From Trichopria drosophilae (Eukaryota > Arthropoda > Insecta > Hymenoptera > Diapriidae), in NCBI GenBank assembly GCA_030407085.1, contig CM059585.1, positions 99,232,501-99,296,500 of the forward strand: 64,000 bases of DNA, given 5' to 3'. Shown piece by piece: positions 23,501 through 35,700 of this stretch. The position numbers and the translations under genes are program-made. The stretch's first letter is position 1, and each line of letters starts with the position of its first letter. The notes beneath the pieces are model-generated. The model saw only the letters and a program-made list of their open reading frames with translations, did no database searches and was not told the origin of the DNA.

Positions 23501-26500
23501 GCGGAAATGAAACCAAAAGCTGAGGCATTGAACTTTACATCAGGAAATTCTCACATTACTTTTGGCGATGGAGGTCCAGTCGGTATGGCCCTGACCCCCC
23601 GTCTCTTCCCTGATGAACCCAGATACCTGTACTTCAGACCATTGTCTTCATTCGATCTTTGGGCTGCAGACACAAACGTCCTCAGATCAATACACAATGG
23701 AAATCGAATTAAGTTTACAGGCGCCAAGGATGTTTTCAGCTCTTTGAGTCAGCCACTGGGACAGGCATTTTCATCTGAAGGCACTCTGTTTTTGGGAATG
23801 TCCAAAGAAAACGGAATCGCATGTTACAATCACTACAGACCACTAGAACCCGAAAATATTGTAAGTTAAACGTTTTTATTAAGTGTGACTAAAATGTTAA
23901 CTAATTTTTAAACTTATAGAAATGGTTTAGAATAGCCATAATTTAGTTACATGTTGCAAACAATGTTCTTTTTCAATTGTCGATATGCCATTGATCAATT
24001 ACCATTATTTTAACCAGTTACGTGTATTTTTTCATTTCAAACATATATTTTTTACTTCTCTTGTGATCCCATTCTTAAATGACATCTAGATTCACTCTTT
24101 TTTTTTTGGTACGAAATGAAATACAATTTTTTTTTAACGGGAAACACATTTTAAAGGCACTCTTTTCTGCTGTTTTGAAAAGGGCATATAGTTCTATTAG
24201 TGTGCAAATTCTACGTTTTTTCTCTATTAGTGCTTGTAAAAAATTCAGACAGATTATAGAAATGCTGAAATCGCTGCAAGACCAAACGTAAATAAAAATT
24301 ACTGTCGGGACATTTTATTTTAGGCGTTTTTGCATGTTTTTCAGTTCTGTAGTTAACAATTTTGAATAATTTAAACTCATAAAACTACAATAAAATGTTC
24401 AAAAATAAACAGTGACATGTTTTATAAAGGTTTCGAAGATTCGCCCATGTATATTTTACTGGTTAATATCCTTTAGAGCAAGTTTTACGTTTAAAATTTC
24501 GATTTTCGCTTTAGGTTTTTCTGAGTTTACATATAAACTTCATTATGTGACCGACGCTCAGTACGAGTAATTATCCAACACGTTTTACTGAGTATTTAAG
24601 AAAAATCCGGTAATATACTGTAACTTTTCTTGAAAATTGGCAAAATGTGTATAAATGTACTCGGTAAACAATTAATGTTTCTCATATCCTGATCAACGTA
24701 ACGATCATTTTCACGGAACTAAGTTTTTCCGTACACTGCATTAATGATTTATTTAGGAAAAACCACTGTTTCATTCTCCAAAGAATTTTAATTTAAAATC
24801 GCGTTCTAAAGATTGCGAACTTAGTAAATGTTTTGCGAACAAAACACAAAAAATATTAGTATTTTTCTTTTTAGTATAAACTGCATTTAAATATTACTAT
24901 AAAATGCACTACTTCTCATAAGTTCAAGTGTTACTCTTTTTTATTAATTGTTAAAAATTTCAGAAAATTCCATAGTAATGAAATTAAATAACTTAAATAA
25001 AATTGCAAACGGACAATGATTTCCTTAATTACATTGTGCTTAACAACAAGTAATTTGTTGTTTGTAGACACTTAAAGTGTAAAACAAACAATTAAAAGCA
25101 ATAACTTTAATGCAATGTAATTACGAATTTTTAATTGCGTACATCAATTAGCTAAAGATTTACACTTATTTTAAAATGATCTACTAATCACATAGTATAT
25201 AATTATGACTATAACACCTTTTTTTAACCTAATGAGAGTGTGATGTATAACCTATTTTCTACTATTTAAGCAATTACTTTAACTCAAAGCTCGGTCACTA
25301 ACTATCTTAATAATTGTAATGAAATATAGTTACGAATTTTTAATTGCGGATATCAATTTACTAAATCTTCACACCTATTTTATAACGATCTTCTAATTAC
25401 ATAGTATATAGGTTGACTACAACACCTTTTATGTATAATATATTTTCTACTAATTAGACCATTTCTTTTACGCAACGCTTGATAACTAACTCCCTTAATG
25501 GACACTTCTAAAAAAGTCTATTACAGGTTAAAACGTTGGAACAATATTAATATGATGTGCATTAATTCTACGTGAAATTTGATGACATTTATAGTAGTTT
25601 AGCAAAATAAATGAGCCTCTTCCTAATTTTTTTAGCCTATCAAACATTAATGTGAGTTTTTTAATACTAAGTGAAATAAAATTCATTTTATTATAACAGG
25701 AATAACTACGTGTGTAAAATTATATTCAATATATTAACTTCTTTAAGAGAAACTAAGTTTGACTAATTCAAAATTTATTCTTTAACGCATTTTAAAAATA
25801 TAACGATTGAATTAAAAAAAAAACATTTAGTAAATCTAAAAACATACTACCAGAAGAAATATCTGCATGGAAGTTAGTTGAGAGTTTATTCTTGATGTAG
25901 TTTGATGAGAGCATATGACTAATAGCTAAAGGATTATAAAATTGTATTATTAAATGAAAAATTTATTAGGTCGGGCTTTTCTGCTTAAATCTGAGATTGT
26001 ATGTAATGTACACCCGTGTGCAATGATTCCGTAATTTTTTTACAATATTTCGTATATTTTTTAACACATACACTATCTGTAAAAAAAGGATACATGATCT
26101 GTTAAAAATGAGATAATCATTGCAGATTGATTTATGTATAAAAAGTATCAACAGATGAGATAAAAATAATAATAAATGAAAAACTTAATAGATTCTGCGC
26201 GGACTTGGCATTACTTTTTAGTAGTCAAAATTATAAAAACTCTTCAAACAAGAGTGAATGAACTATCCTTTGTAAATCAGTTTTGAAAACAATAATATGT
26301 CTTATTTATTTTCATTTCATACCAATGTGTGGGATCTCTCGACAACTGACTCAATCAAGATAGTATTTAAAAGAACACACTCCTAAATGTGTCAGTAGCT
26401 TCACTTAATTTTGTAGTGATCAGGATACGAATAATGGCATATCATTAATATGTATTTACTAGCTAATATTTATTATTTATAAATTCGTGATCAATTGAGC

Positions 26501-26848
26501 GGAATGTTTATTTTGTTTTAAGATTATTAACCTTATGTATTAAGTTTATTAAGGAATCATGTTTTGTTACAGCAATTGATTCTCCAGGACAACGAGACAC
26601 TTGAATATGTGAACGGAGTTAAGGTATTGCCACCATCTGTTACAAAAGGCCAGGAAGAATTGTTGGTTTTTGAGGATAAACTGATTGCTTTCATTACCGG
26701 TAACGTAAACTTCGACGAAGTTAATTTCCGTGTGCTCAAGGGACCAGTGAAAGATCTCATTCAAGGCACCAAATGCGAATTGCCAGAAGACATTAAAAAC
26801 GAACTTAGAAGGGTGAAAAGATCCCATTGCCCTCATAGAAGAGGATAG
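20534..26848 (+). CDS. Yellow / major royal jelly protein family secreted protein (five coding exons)
   Basis: Coding exons are 20534-20723, 22362-22528, 22638-22856, 23423-23860 and 26573-26848. All join with GT-AG and consistent phase to give 429 residues, the usual family length. The ATG at 20534 is preferred over the upstream GTG at 20528 because 20527 is a splice acceptor. Residues 1-19 form a signal peptide (MRAFLC...ANA). Family blocks in order are: EWK near the N-terminus; DGRVF; GGPLLAPYPDW; the IDDCNKLWVLDAG block at the start of exon 3; YGYGIVVWD; GMALTP and YFRPLSS; then NETLEYVNG and FNVNFDEVNFRV-like C-terminal blocks ending near TKCE. The members form secreted beta-propellers; insect yellow proteins act in pigmentation or related roles, and hymenopteran MRJPs in food secretions. 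Residue resemblance is strongest to MRJPs, but yellow versus MRJP cannot be settled here. The C-terminus is basic (RRVKRS...HRRG). Confidence 0.92.
22950..23400. repeat. Inverted-repeat element in intron 4 of the yellow/MRJP-like gene
   Basis: ATGGATTTGGTTGCTTGAA (about 22968) faces CTTAATGCAACCAAACCGAT (about 23363) in inverted orientation. Related GGTTTGGTT-type words recur between them. There is no ORF. It fills most of the 566-bp intron, so intron length may be due largely to this insertion. Ends and duplication are not resolved. Confidence 0.45.
25108..25505. repeat. Two-copy ~209-bp tandem duplication in the last intron
   Basis: ACGAATTTTTAATTGCG occurs at 25123 and 25332, a period of 209 bp. 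The matching continues through CACATAGTATATA / TACATAGTATATA, ACAACACC, and TATTTTCTACTA. The copies differ by substitutions and small deletions, so the duplication is not recent. It lies within the 2.7-kb intron 23861-26572. No exon is suspected. Confidence 0.75.
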
Positions 26849-26956
26849 ATAAAAAAATTAATAATTATTTTAAAAAAATTGATGTTATTTAAGCTTTATA
26901 ATGATTTATACAATGTTAGTTAAGTGTAGTGTAAGACTTTAAAATGATTTCTGAGA

Positions 26957-26962
26957 AATAAA
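26957..26962 (+). terminator. Polyadenylation signal of the yellow/MRJP-like gene
   Basis: AATAAA lies about 108 bp after the stop codon at 26846-26848, the first such signal in the 3' region. Confidence 0.75.
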
Positions 26963-27579
26963 TTATTTACATACATTCGTTTTATTTATTGGTAACTTTT
27001 AAATTGATGCAGTCGCATGGAATAACTAAATTAACTAGGAATACATATTAAATTAATAATATATAATTTGTTATACGACCATTTAGTTTTCTTATTTTGA
27101 GTTTCGGTTTGGGTCAGGGTTTGATTGTGAGTTCGAATTTGAGTTTGAGCTTGAGTTTGAGTTTATTAATCCACTACACGGGATTATACATCCCTTGAAG
27201 CAATAATTGTATACAATAATTTTTTGATGCAATACGAATAAAATGCTCATTTTACCCTCTCATTCATGGGTGTAAAATCAATGTTTTAGGCCCGCAAATC
27301 GAGACGAAACATTTTACGTCGACTAGACTGCATAAAAAAATAATGTTTCAATCTAAGGCGAATAATTTCCTCCCACACGAACCCTCGCATTCTGTGATCG
27401 GGGCGTAAAATCCCATTTTACGCCCTTGATACAAAAACAACTATTTCATAACAATAACATTCGTATAATACAGTCAAAATAATATAAAACTATAAAGTGA
27501 GATTAATGCTTAATAACAAATTTACACAACAGGAAAATTAATATGAAAGCTGAAGAAAATTTTAAAATATAACAGAAAA

Positions 27580-27755
27580 GCTGTGTGTGCGTGTGTGTGT
27601 GCGTGTGCGTGCGTGCGTGCGTGCGTGCGTGTGTGCGAGCGTGCGTGCGTGCATCTGTAAAACAGTGGCAGCTCTGAATATGGGTTGAAATTAAATAAAA
27701 TTAATAGAAATAGAATACACATACAAGCGCACATACACACATGCGCGCGCACACA
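27580..27755. repeat. GT/GC microsatellite facing an AC-rich tract
   Basis: 27580-27652 is a long run of GTGTGC/GTGC units. A unique 60-bp spacer follows, then 27715-27755 is ACACAT/GCGCAC-rich. The two tracts are complementary in type and could fold back on each other or form left-handed DNA. An antisense ORF across it encodes only Ala/His/Thr/Arg repeats and is not a gene. Confidence 0.85.
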
Positions 27756-28106
27756 ATTATATAAATAAACTATATATACTGAATCAGTGCAGTTCCAGTA
27801 CTGTTCCAATTGTCTTTTTTTATTGTCTTTGAAAAATGGGCGTGGTCTTTACCTAGCACTGGGGTAATACCGATTGCAAGAACTGCTTCTATAGCAATTC
27901 TGGGACTTCGTATATAATATAATTTGCATGAAAAAATGTATATTTTATTTTGATTTTTTTTTTAAATTTTTTATATTTGATTTTTTTAATTTTTTTTTTA
28001 TTTTGAATATTTTAGATTGAAATTTTACTTTTATAAAAGTACACATTTTATACGTTTTATTGTAATTGAAACGTAATTGAAAAATGTTACAGTTACATAA
28101 TAGTAC

Positions 28107-28336
28107 ATTACGATACAAGTGCGCTAAGTAAAGGATCACCTACGCGCACGCGTATCGTATACTATTTTTTTAACGTGTGAGCTAAGTACCCAGTTAGCAC
28201 ACTGTTTTCCGTGCAATTTAGAACATTCGTGCACCGTGCGCTAAGTATTTACTTAGAGCACGGCGTGCGAATGTTCTACTTTGCACACGGAAAACAGTGT
28301 GCTAAGTGAGCACTTAGCGCACGGAGTTAAAAAAAT
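28107..28336. mobile_element. Hairpin MITE-like element (long arms centred on 28250)
   Basis: 28164-28248 and 28252-28336 are near-perfect inverted arms centred on CTAAGTATTTACTTAG. They include GCACACTGTTTTCCGTGC / GCACACGGAAAACAGTGTGC and GAACATTCGTGCACC / GCGTGCGAATGTTC. Outside the left arm, 28107-28163 begins ATTACGATACAAGT, which recurs at 42523 with a second, diverged hairpin. The word GTGCGCTAAGTA repeats several times. No ORF. Confidence 0.8.
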
Positions 28337-28524
28337 ATAATTTAATTTTCATCCTGTATTAAGTAATATCTTTTTCTTTCTCCCTCACACATTACATATA
28401 CATTTTCCGCAATCTTATATAATAGAATTTTCATCTTCACTACGACTATGTCATAAGAACTCGAGTAGCAAATAGTGAAATAATGCAAGAGGGCCAGTTA
28501 TTTCTTTACATCGATATTGGGACT

Positions 28525-28747
28525 CCCGGGTAGCGTAAAATACCAGTACCATGCCAGTAAAATATACGGTACTGTGCCAGTACAGTCACAGTATTGGAAG
28601 TCAGTACCCGGCCGGTGTTACCTTCCAGTACAATACCGGTATTATGCTGGTACTTTTCCGGTATAACGCCAGTACCACGCCAGTACAGTAAATGTTTAGC
28701 CAGTACTGGCGCGGTACTGCGCCAGTAGTCAATTTCCACCTGGGTTG
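28525..28747. repeat. CCAGTA/CCGGTA-rich short-period array
   Basis: The interval is dominated by CCAGTA, CCGGTA and their complements (TACTGG, TACCGG) at roughly 10-20-bp spacing. Its edges are CCCGGGTAG (28525) and CCACCTGGGTTG (28736-28747), which are imperfect inverses of each other. It is GC-richer than its surroundings. The inverted edges suggest a mobile or foldback element, not a plain microsatellite. Confidence 0.7.
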
Positions 28748-28959
28748 TCGTTATCATTTCTCTGATATTATTTATATTATTTGTTTATGTTGACCGTAAA
28801 CTTTATATGGAAAAAACTAATCAATTACATTAAAATGTCAACGGTTATCTATTTTCGTTGTACTTTTTTGCAATAAAATAAATCTTAACATTGCGGTCGG
28901 TCACTTTAAATCGGCTATTTTTATTCGTATTCAGCAACCACGAAAACCATCGAATATCA

Positions 28960-29335
28960 ATTTTTATTATGGCAAAGTAACTTTTAACATTTCGGGCGCC
29001 CATCTTAAATCCGCCATTTTAACATTTCAGATTGTGAATTCGGATTCGTAATCAGCATTTCTAATAAAATACCTGTAACAGAACTTTCGTAAGCTTCCTC
29101 AATAATTAATATTACAAATTTGGAAAATTTTGTCAACCATATTGGATCCGCCATTTTGAATTTTAAAAAATTTGCCATCGGATTCGTAATCAGCGGCTCC
29201 GAAAACTTCCAAGCATAGATTTTCACAAAAATTTCTGAAATTTTTTAAATTTTGGCCACCATGTTGGATTCGCAATTTTAAATTTCGAAAAACTGACATC
29301 GAATTCATAATATGGGGCCCAGAAAACAATGTGTA
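28960..29335. repeat. Satellite-like repeat family, three degenerate units
   Basis: Units carry CATNTTGGATCCGCCATTTT, then CGGATTCGTAATCAGCG or a variant, then a CCGAAAAC-type word. The GATTCGTAATCAGC-type words fall at 29043, 29180 and about 29302, a spacing of about 120-140 bp. Related words occur at 35948, 40351 and, reversed, in 44027-44500 and 51410-51500. Confidence 0.65.
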
Positions 29336-31267
29336 CGATACATTTTGAAATAATTAGTATATCCCTTGAAATGTAGGTCTCAAAGGATGAAGAAAAAAAT
29401 TTGATTAAATAAAAAGAAAAAATGAAATTACTTCTAATTATAAGGATAAAAAGACATTTGTCTCTGTTTGTAGGTATTGCAAGATGTTAGTACATAACAG
29501 GAATTATAGTTTTTTAAGAACTTTTGAATACAACCAGCCATCTTTATAAATTCACTGAAATGTTTTTGTGGTTTTAAGTAAATATTTATTGAAACTATAA
29601 TTAAGAACGTACGGATTCAATTTCAGTGCATCATCTATGTCTACTATTTAAATAAGTATTTATGTTAATAAAGAAATTTTATCAGAATTATAATGTATAC
29701 CAAATATAATAGTCTTATCCAAATATAACTCTTTGAAGATTTTTCCAAATAGACCGAGAACACGAAAATGAATAAAATGAAAATGATTGATATTCGCTGT
29801 TGTTTTATAACGTCATTTTCATATTTCATCACGAATTGCGTGAGGTTCGCATATTCCAACGCAAAATGTAATTTTTTTACGGCATTCGCACATGTATACA
29901 TTTTCCAAGATTTACATAGAAAAAGAAGAATACAATAGAATGCCTTAGTATGGCAACTTTAATTACGCATTTTATTAGGCTGATCTAATCTGTCTTGAAA
30001 ACTCGACTGTAGTTTCAAGTGCTTTAGCAACAGTTGCGATAGCTTATTGGGACTGAGTTCAGATTACCTTTAAGGAAGTTTTGCTAGTCACACCATACCG
30101 AAGTCAATTTTAAGCAAGAAACTTATGTAAGAAAGCGAGTGCTTGAAAATAACGTCCTCAGAAAAGTTGGCTACACTCGCGACGTTAAAAGCATGCAAGG
30201 AATGTCAACTTTGGTGGCACGTATATATGTGTGTAGTGCGATTAAAAAAATTGTCCAAATGTCAGGCTAGAGTGGATTTAAAATGAATCTATAGAATTAA
30301 AAACAAACCCCCCTCTATGGCCTCAGGAATTAGTAATGCAGGCAGAACAGCAACAAAAAAATTGTTGCAATTCTTACCTTAAATGAATAAATTTATTGCG
30401 AAAAATTAAGACGTTTGAACATGATACCAATTGCTTTTTGCGATTTAAAGATTAAAAATGGAATATTGTTCCAATTTAAGTGGTTGAAACCAAATAGTTG
30501 CATTTCATACAAAGTCAAGACAGTGGCAAATAAAAGATTCAAACATTTGGGGGAGGAAGAAACATTTTTGGTCTCAATTTAGTAGATGTATTACAACTAT
30601 AGTTCAAATTTTATATTAACATCGGGGTGTTAGCACTCATATGATTCGAATGATTTACTAACTAGATCCACGTCTGTTTTCACAATGAAGATCTAGTCGA
30701 GAAATACTCCAATTCGGATGTCCGCAGTTGGATACGGATCGTCTAAGTTCTGCCAACATGATTTTCAATATGGCCCCTATGTTGAAAAAAATTCCAACAA
30801 AATTTGTATTCAGGTCAATTTTTTTCAAAATTGAGTTTTAATAATTTTCTATGAATACTTGAATTTTAAGAAACAATTTTATTGTTTTGCGCCCTCAAAA
30901 TGGCATCCATAATGAACATTTGCAAAATTTCCGGACGCTGTAACTCGAAAACAAGAGCTTTTAAAAAGCAGTATGAAGAGTTCTTAGACTTCATCGAGAA
31001 ATATAATTAAATTTGTTCAGATTTTTGGTATATCATATTTTTCAGATTTAATAAAATCGCAGTTTTATAGGAAGCAACGATTTCTATATGTTTTTGAGTC
31101 CGCTCCACATAACAGGATAGTTTTAAAAAGTGTAAAATATAACATACAAAAATAACAAAGTCTATTGTTTTTGGACATATTTGCTTAAAAAATCACGATT
31201 TTTACGCGATGTTTCCGTGAATAACGACCGATTTTTTACCGAAATAATTGCATCTTTGCACTAAAAA

Positions 31268-31797
31268 TAATTAAAAATGTGGCATTAGTACTTTGAAAAT
31301 ATGGAAGTCGATTTTTTCAATTTTTATTTCCAACATGGCGGCCGTCGGAAATCAACAATGGTAATATCTCGTATTATACAAATATTATTAGTTGTATAAT
31401 TTATTTTACTCTGATGACATTTAATTATTTATAATTATGATCTCAGATAAAGAATTTGATTTCAGATTCGAAAAATGCAATGACCGATCCAATATGGCGG
31501 TCAGCATTTTGTAAAACTTATCCTTTTCTCGATACAGTTGGTAATAAGGGGTTTTATGGTCTCCGATTTCGATTCTGTTATCAGCTCTACAAAATTCAAA
31601 ATGATACAATAGATCACAATTTTGTATTTCAGAGATCATAAAAATGAATAGACTATGCAACTCTTATAACTATTGTACAATACGAGATATTGCCATTACT
31701 GTCGTACCGATGGCCGCCATGTTGAGAAAAAACATTCGATGAAAAAAGTCGACCTCCATATTTTCAAATTACAAGTACTAATACCATGTTTTTAATC
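31268..31797. mobile_element. ~530-bp inverted-repeat element
   Basis: The left arm, starting near 31268 (AAAAATGTGGCATTAGTAC), is mirrored by the right arm ending near 31797 (GTACTAATACCATGTTTTTA). Arm features in order are AAATATGGAAGTCGA, CAACATGGCGGCC, and AATGGTAATATCTCGTATT on the left, each found in reverse complement on the right. The interior (about 31450-31640) resembles the GATTCGTAATCAGC family. It looks like a foldback/MITE element without coding capacity. Confidence 0.75.
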
Positions 31798-32641
31798 ACT
31801 AATTACAACTATATTTTTTATTTCAGCCAATATGTCGGCGGTTTCCGTGCTATGTTTATGACTCACAGCTAAAAATTTAATACGTCTATCATATTTTTGG
31901 CAATAATAACCTAATGAGGCCCAATAAATTATGCAATTGTAGATGATTCAATTGTCTTTAATATAATATTCCCCTAATGTGTTTATAATGAAAAAAATAA
32001 GCGAGGAAAGTGGCTATTCTAAGCAAGATCCAAAATTTGTGTTTTATGAAAAAACTTAAAAATAGTTGAAAAGGCTTCTTTTAAACATTTTTTACTACTG
32101 AAACTGAGTAGACCATCCTGCTTTTCAAATTTTGTGGTTGAATTTTTAACTCTTTCTGTCCTGATTACATGAAATGCCGGCACTCTGCGGCTGTGGGTTT
32201 TAGAAAATTGAGAACATCACTAAGAAGAAGATGTATACCAAAAACGAGTTTTACGGCATTTTCTATCTCTATAATTCCCAAATAAGTATTTATTGGGATA
32301 TTTTTTGGCACTTACAACAATTGCAAGAATACATGAAATTGCAGAAAAAAACGTTCTACTTCAACCATCGATCGATGACTTTTCTATACTGTAAAAAACG
32401 GGTATTTTTATCTCATTCTAAGTGTTAGTTTGATTAATTAATATCATTACTTCATAATTATCTGAATAGCTAATGTGATAGATAAATTTGACCGTAATAA
32501 TATCCATATCCAAGTATAAATTCTCAGTACGTAAAAACTCATTAACACCTTCAAACATATTTGAACAATGCAAATTTTATCATAAGCTGTAATTCGTGTT
32601 AAAAGTCACGCATAATTAATTAGGTGATATGGGATATTCCA

Positions 32642-32648
32642 TATATAA
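32642..32648 (+). promoter_or_regulatory. TATA box of the serpin gene
   Basis: TATATAA lies 74-80 bp before the start codon. The transcription start is expected near 32672, giving a 5' leader of roughly 50 bp. No clean TCAGT initiator is seen at the right distance. Confidence 0.55.
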
Positions 32649-32721
32649 ACTGCACTATTAAAATATAATTTCTTACCTGAGAGTTAGTCAAGTTGTGCGG
32701 TCGTTCAGGAACGAATCAAAC

Positions 32722-35700
32722 ATGAGTCTTCGTAAGTTGCATATACATCCGGATTTCAAAAGATCTTTTAACTTTTTTTATGTAGTAATATAAGAAAATA
32801 AAATCGGTTGTTACTAAAATATTTTTATTTTTTATTGGCAATTAATATATTAAGGAAATATAAAACAAATCGGTGTGCGTCAACCACTTTCAATTGCGAG
32901 TGTCTTTCTAGCTAGAATAAATAATTTTCAATCACGAATGTAACACGACTAAAATATTTTATCGGACTCTAAAAAAATCGCGAAAAAGTATTAAAAAAAA
33001 CGTAGAACGGTTTAGTTCTTTTTATTTCTGGCAAAAGTTGACCTCTCATCGACAAATGTAAGGGGAATCTGTTGATATTAATAAGATTTTTAACTTTTGT
33101 ATATATATCTTTTTTCACATAACCCCAAAATTTTCGAGATAATGAAAAAAAAGTTTGTTCGTTTTCAATTTTTGTTCTCCAAAAAATTATCATTACCTTT
33201 TAAAATTCAAGCGTTACGAAATTTTATGAAACTTTAAATATCTATTAATGGGTGACAGGAGAAAAAACACAGCGACAAAAAAGCCTTAACAAGAAAACAC
33301 GCATGTACAGAAGAAAAAACACGACAAAATGACAAAAAAAATCATACAACAAAAAGAATATGTGCATAAAAAACACAGTTATAACATCGACAATTTGTTC
33401 ATGTTAGAAAATATTCTTCACATCTCCACGACACAGAAGGTTTCGTTTCATTTATAGTATGTAACATTTGGTTATTCCAAATTATCATTATTTTAGAAAC
33501 ATGTTCAAACTAATTTTTGAAATTTTCACACATATCAGTTTGTACATTGTTGGTTGTTTTTTTGTCACTGGTGCCTTTTTGTCGCCGTGTCCTTTTGCCC
33601 TGTGCATCGTATTCTGTTATGCGTGTTTTAATTTATGTCCTTTTATCTTATAACCCTATATTAATATAATAAAATAATCTACTGGATTGACTACTTAATT
33701 TAATATTCTATATATTCGTTTTAGTGTTGGTTGGGACAATAACGCTTTGCGTAGCCTCCTTGGGTCTTTCATTGCCTACTAATGGCAATAAAGTCCCAGC
33801 TGATCTTTCAAATGCTGTGAATCAATTTTCCACTGAATTTTACCAGGTAAGTTATTGTCGAAAATGTTTAATATTTGAAGTTTAAGCGATTTCTTCGCTT
33901 ATTCTTTGTTAATAAAAAATAAGTACAATCAAATAGATAATATTTCAAATTTATTGTTTAGCACGTAGCCGAAAATGAAAATGGTAACGTCGTTATGTCA
34001 CCAATCAGCGCCCATTTAGCTTTAGGTATGATAGCTTTGGGTGCTCAGAAAGAAACATCAAAAATCTTACGCAAAAGTCTTCACATGCCAGAAGATGACA
34101 AAAAGACCGCCGAACGTTTTTCCACAATTATGAGTATTTTAAATGTAAGTTCGCAAAATTCTTGACTTAAAAATTGATTAAAAGAAATGTTAAATTACAG
34201 TTTCGAAATAAATGAACAAAAATTTTACTTTCTTTTGTTTTCAGAGTAACGAAGCACTTGGTGTTAATTTAAAATCGGCCAGTAAAGTTTTTAATTCGAA
34301 ACAAATTACTCCTAAAGAAAAATTCCAACAACTACTTAAAAATTCGTTTAATTCACAATGCCAAACGATCGATTTTGAAGATAGTGAGAAAGCCGCTAGG
34401 ATGGTCAATAACTGGGTCGATGAAGAAACTGATCATAAAATTAATAAAATAATTGAATCTGGTAAGTATAAAAAAGGCCTAAAGTAACCATTGTGAACAA
34501 ATTTAGAAAACGTTTTTTCATTTAACAATAGGAGATATAATAACTATAAACATTATTGACTGTTATTTTCGTAATTAAGACTTTCAAATTATTACGAAAT
34601 CATACGATTTAAACCTAGTATAATATTATATAATAAAAATTTCAATAACATAAAATTATTTGGAACAAACCGTAGTTACTTTAAGCACTTATAATAATTG
34701 CATGTTTTACGTTTACAAAATGGTTATTATTTTTTAAATTTATTATATTTTCTTTACGTAATTCGACAACTTACTATTACGTGATTACATTTAATTTTGG
34801 TCTGAATTATAGATGCGATTTCACCATCCACTTCAATGCTTCTGGCGAATACCATTTACTTCAATGGAAAGTGGACATATGCTTTTGACGAAAGTTTGAC
34901 CGAGATTGAACCATTCTTTTGCAATAAGAACACAATCAAACGTGTCAACATGATGTACAATACATTACATGTGATAAATGGAGAAGTCCCTGATCTTCCT
35001 GCTCATTACGTTATACTTCCTTATGGGGTAAATATAAACATTAGATAAAATCAGAATTGTCTTTGTTGAAAAAAAGAATTAAAAAATAATTCCAGAATTT
35101 TTTCAGATTATCTTCTTGACTTCTTCACGTCCTCAGAACGGGTGTTTGGGAACGTGAAGAAGCCAAAAAATTGTTTTTTCTACAAGCATTTTCACCCCAG
35201 TAAATCTAAACATCTACAAAATGAGATACATTTTCTTTTCAAATGTAACATGCCCAAATAGGTTTCCAAAAATCTATTTTTGAACGAATCATTCAATTTA
35301 GAAAACTGATAACATAATTGAAACTTAAACTATCTCAATTAAATCAAAATATCGATACAGGAATACCTTATAAAATTATTTATCAAAAAAGTTCAAATTA
35401 CGTGTAGTTGTCTGCTTTAAATAAGCTCCGTTTGAGTTTAAAACGATAATTTAGAGCTGAGTTATCGCATTTGAAACAAAAATTGTCGGGGTACAATCTT
35501 AGTTTTCGGATAGCTAGATCATTAAGAACCAACACGTTTCTGATTGATTTCGTAAAGAATGGAAAATAACTTCACATAAAAAAATGAATTAATACCAAAA
35601 AAAAAAATCATGAAACATCAGTATTTTTTCTGTAATTGTTTAAAAAAGTGAGGTTAAATGACGTTTTCTAAAGTTTTCTCCTTTTTATGAAATTAAAAAA

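Larger units (their letters stand above)
26963..32640. other. Repeat-rich intergenic region between the yellow/MRJP-like gene and the serpin
   Basis: I see no supportable gene in this 5.7-kb interval. It contains GGCGTAAAAT palindromes (27240-27425), a GT/GC and AC microsatellite pair, a 173-bp hairpin, a CCAGTA array, the GATTCGTAATCAGC repeat family (28960-29330) and a ~530-bp inverted repeat (31268-31797). ORFs here either read through microsatellites (27522-27809, -) or through the dispersed repeats (29005-29329, -; 31421-31660). Confidence 0.6.

Noticed and set aside
27522..27809. 95-residue minus ORF rich in His, Thr, Ala and Arg
   Set aside because: It translates the GT/GC and AC microsatellites.
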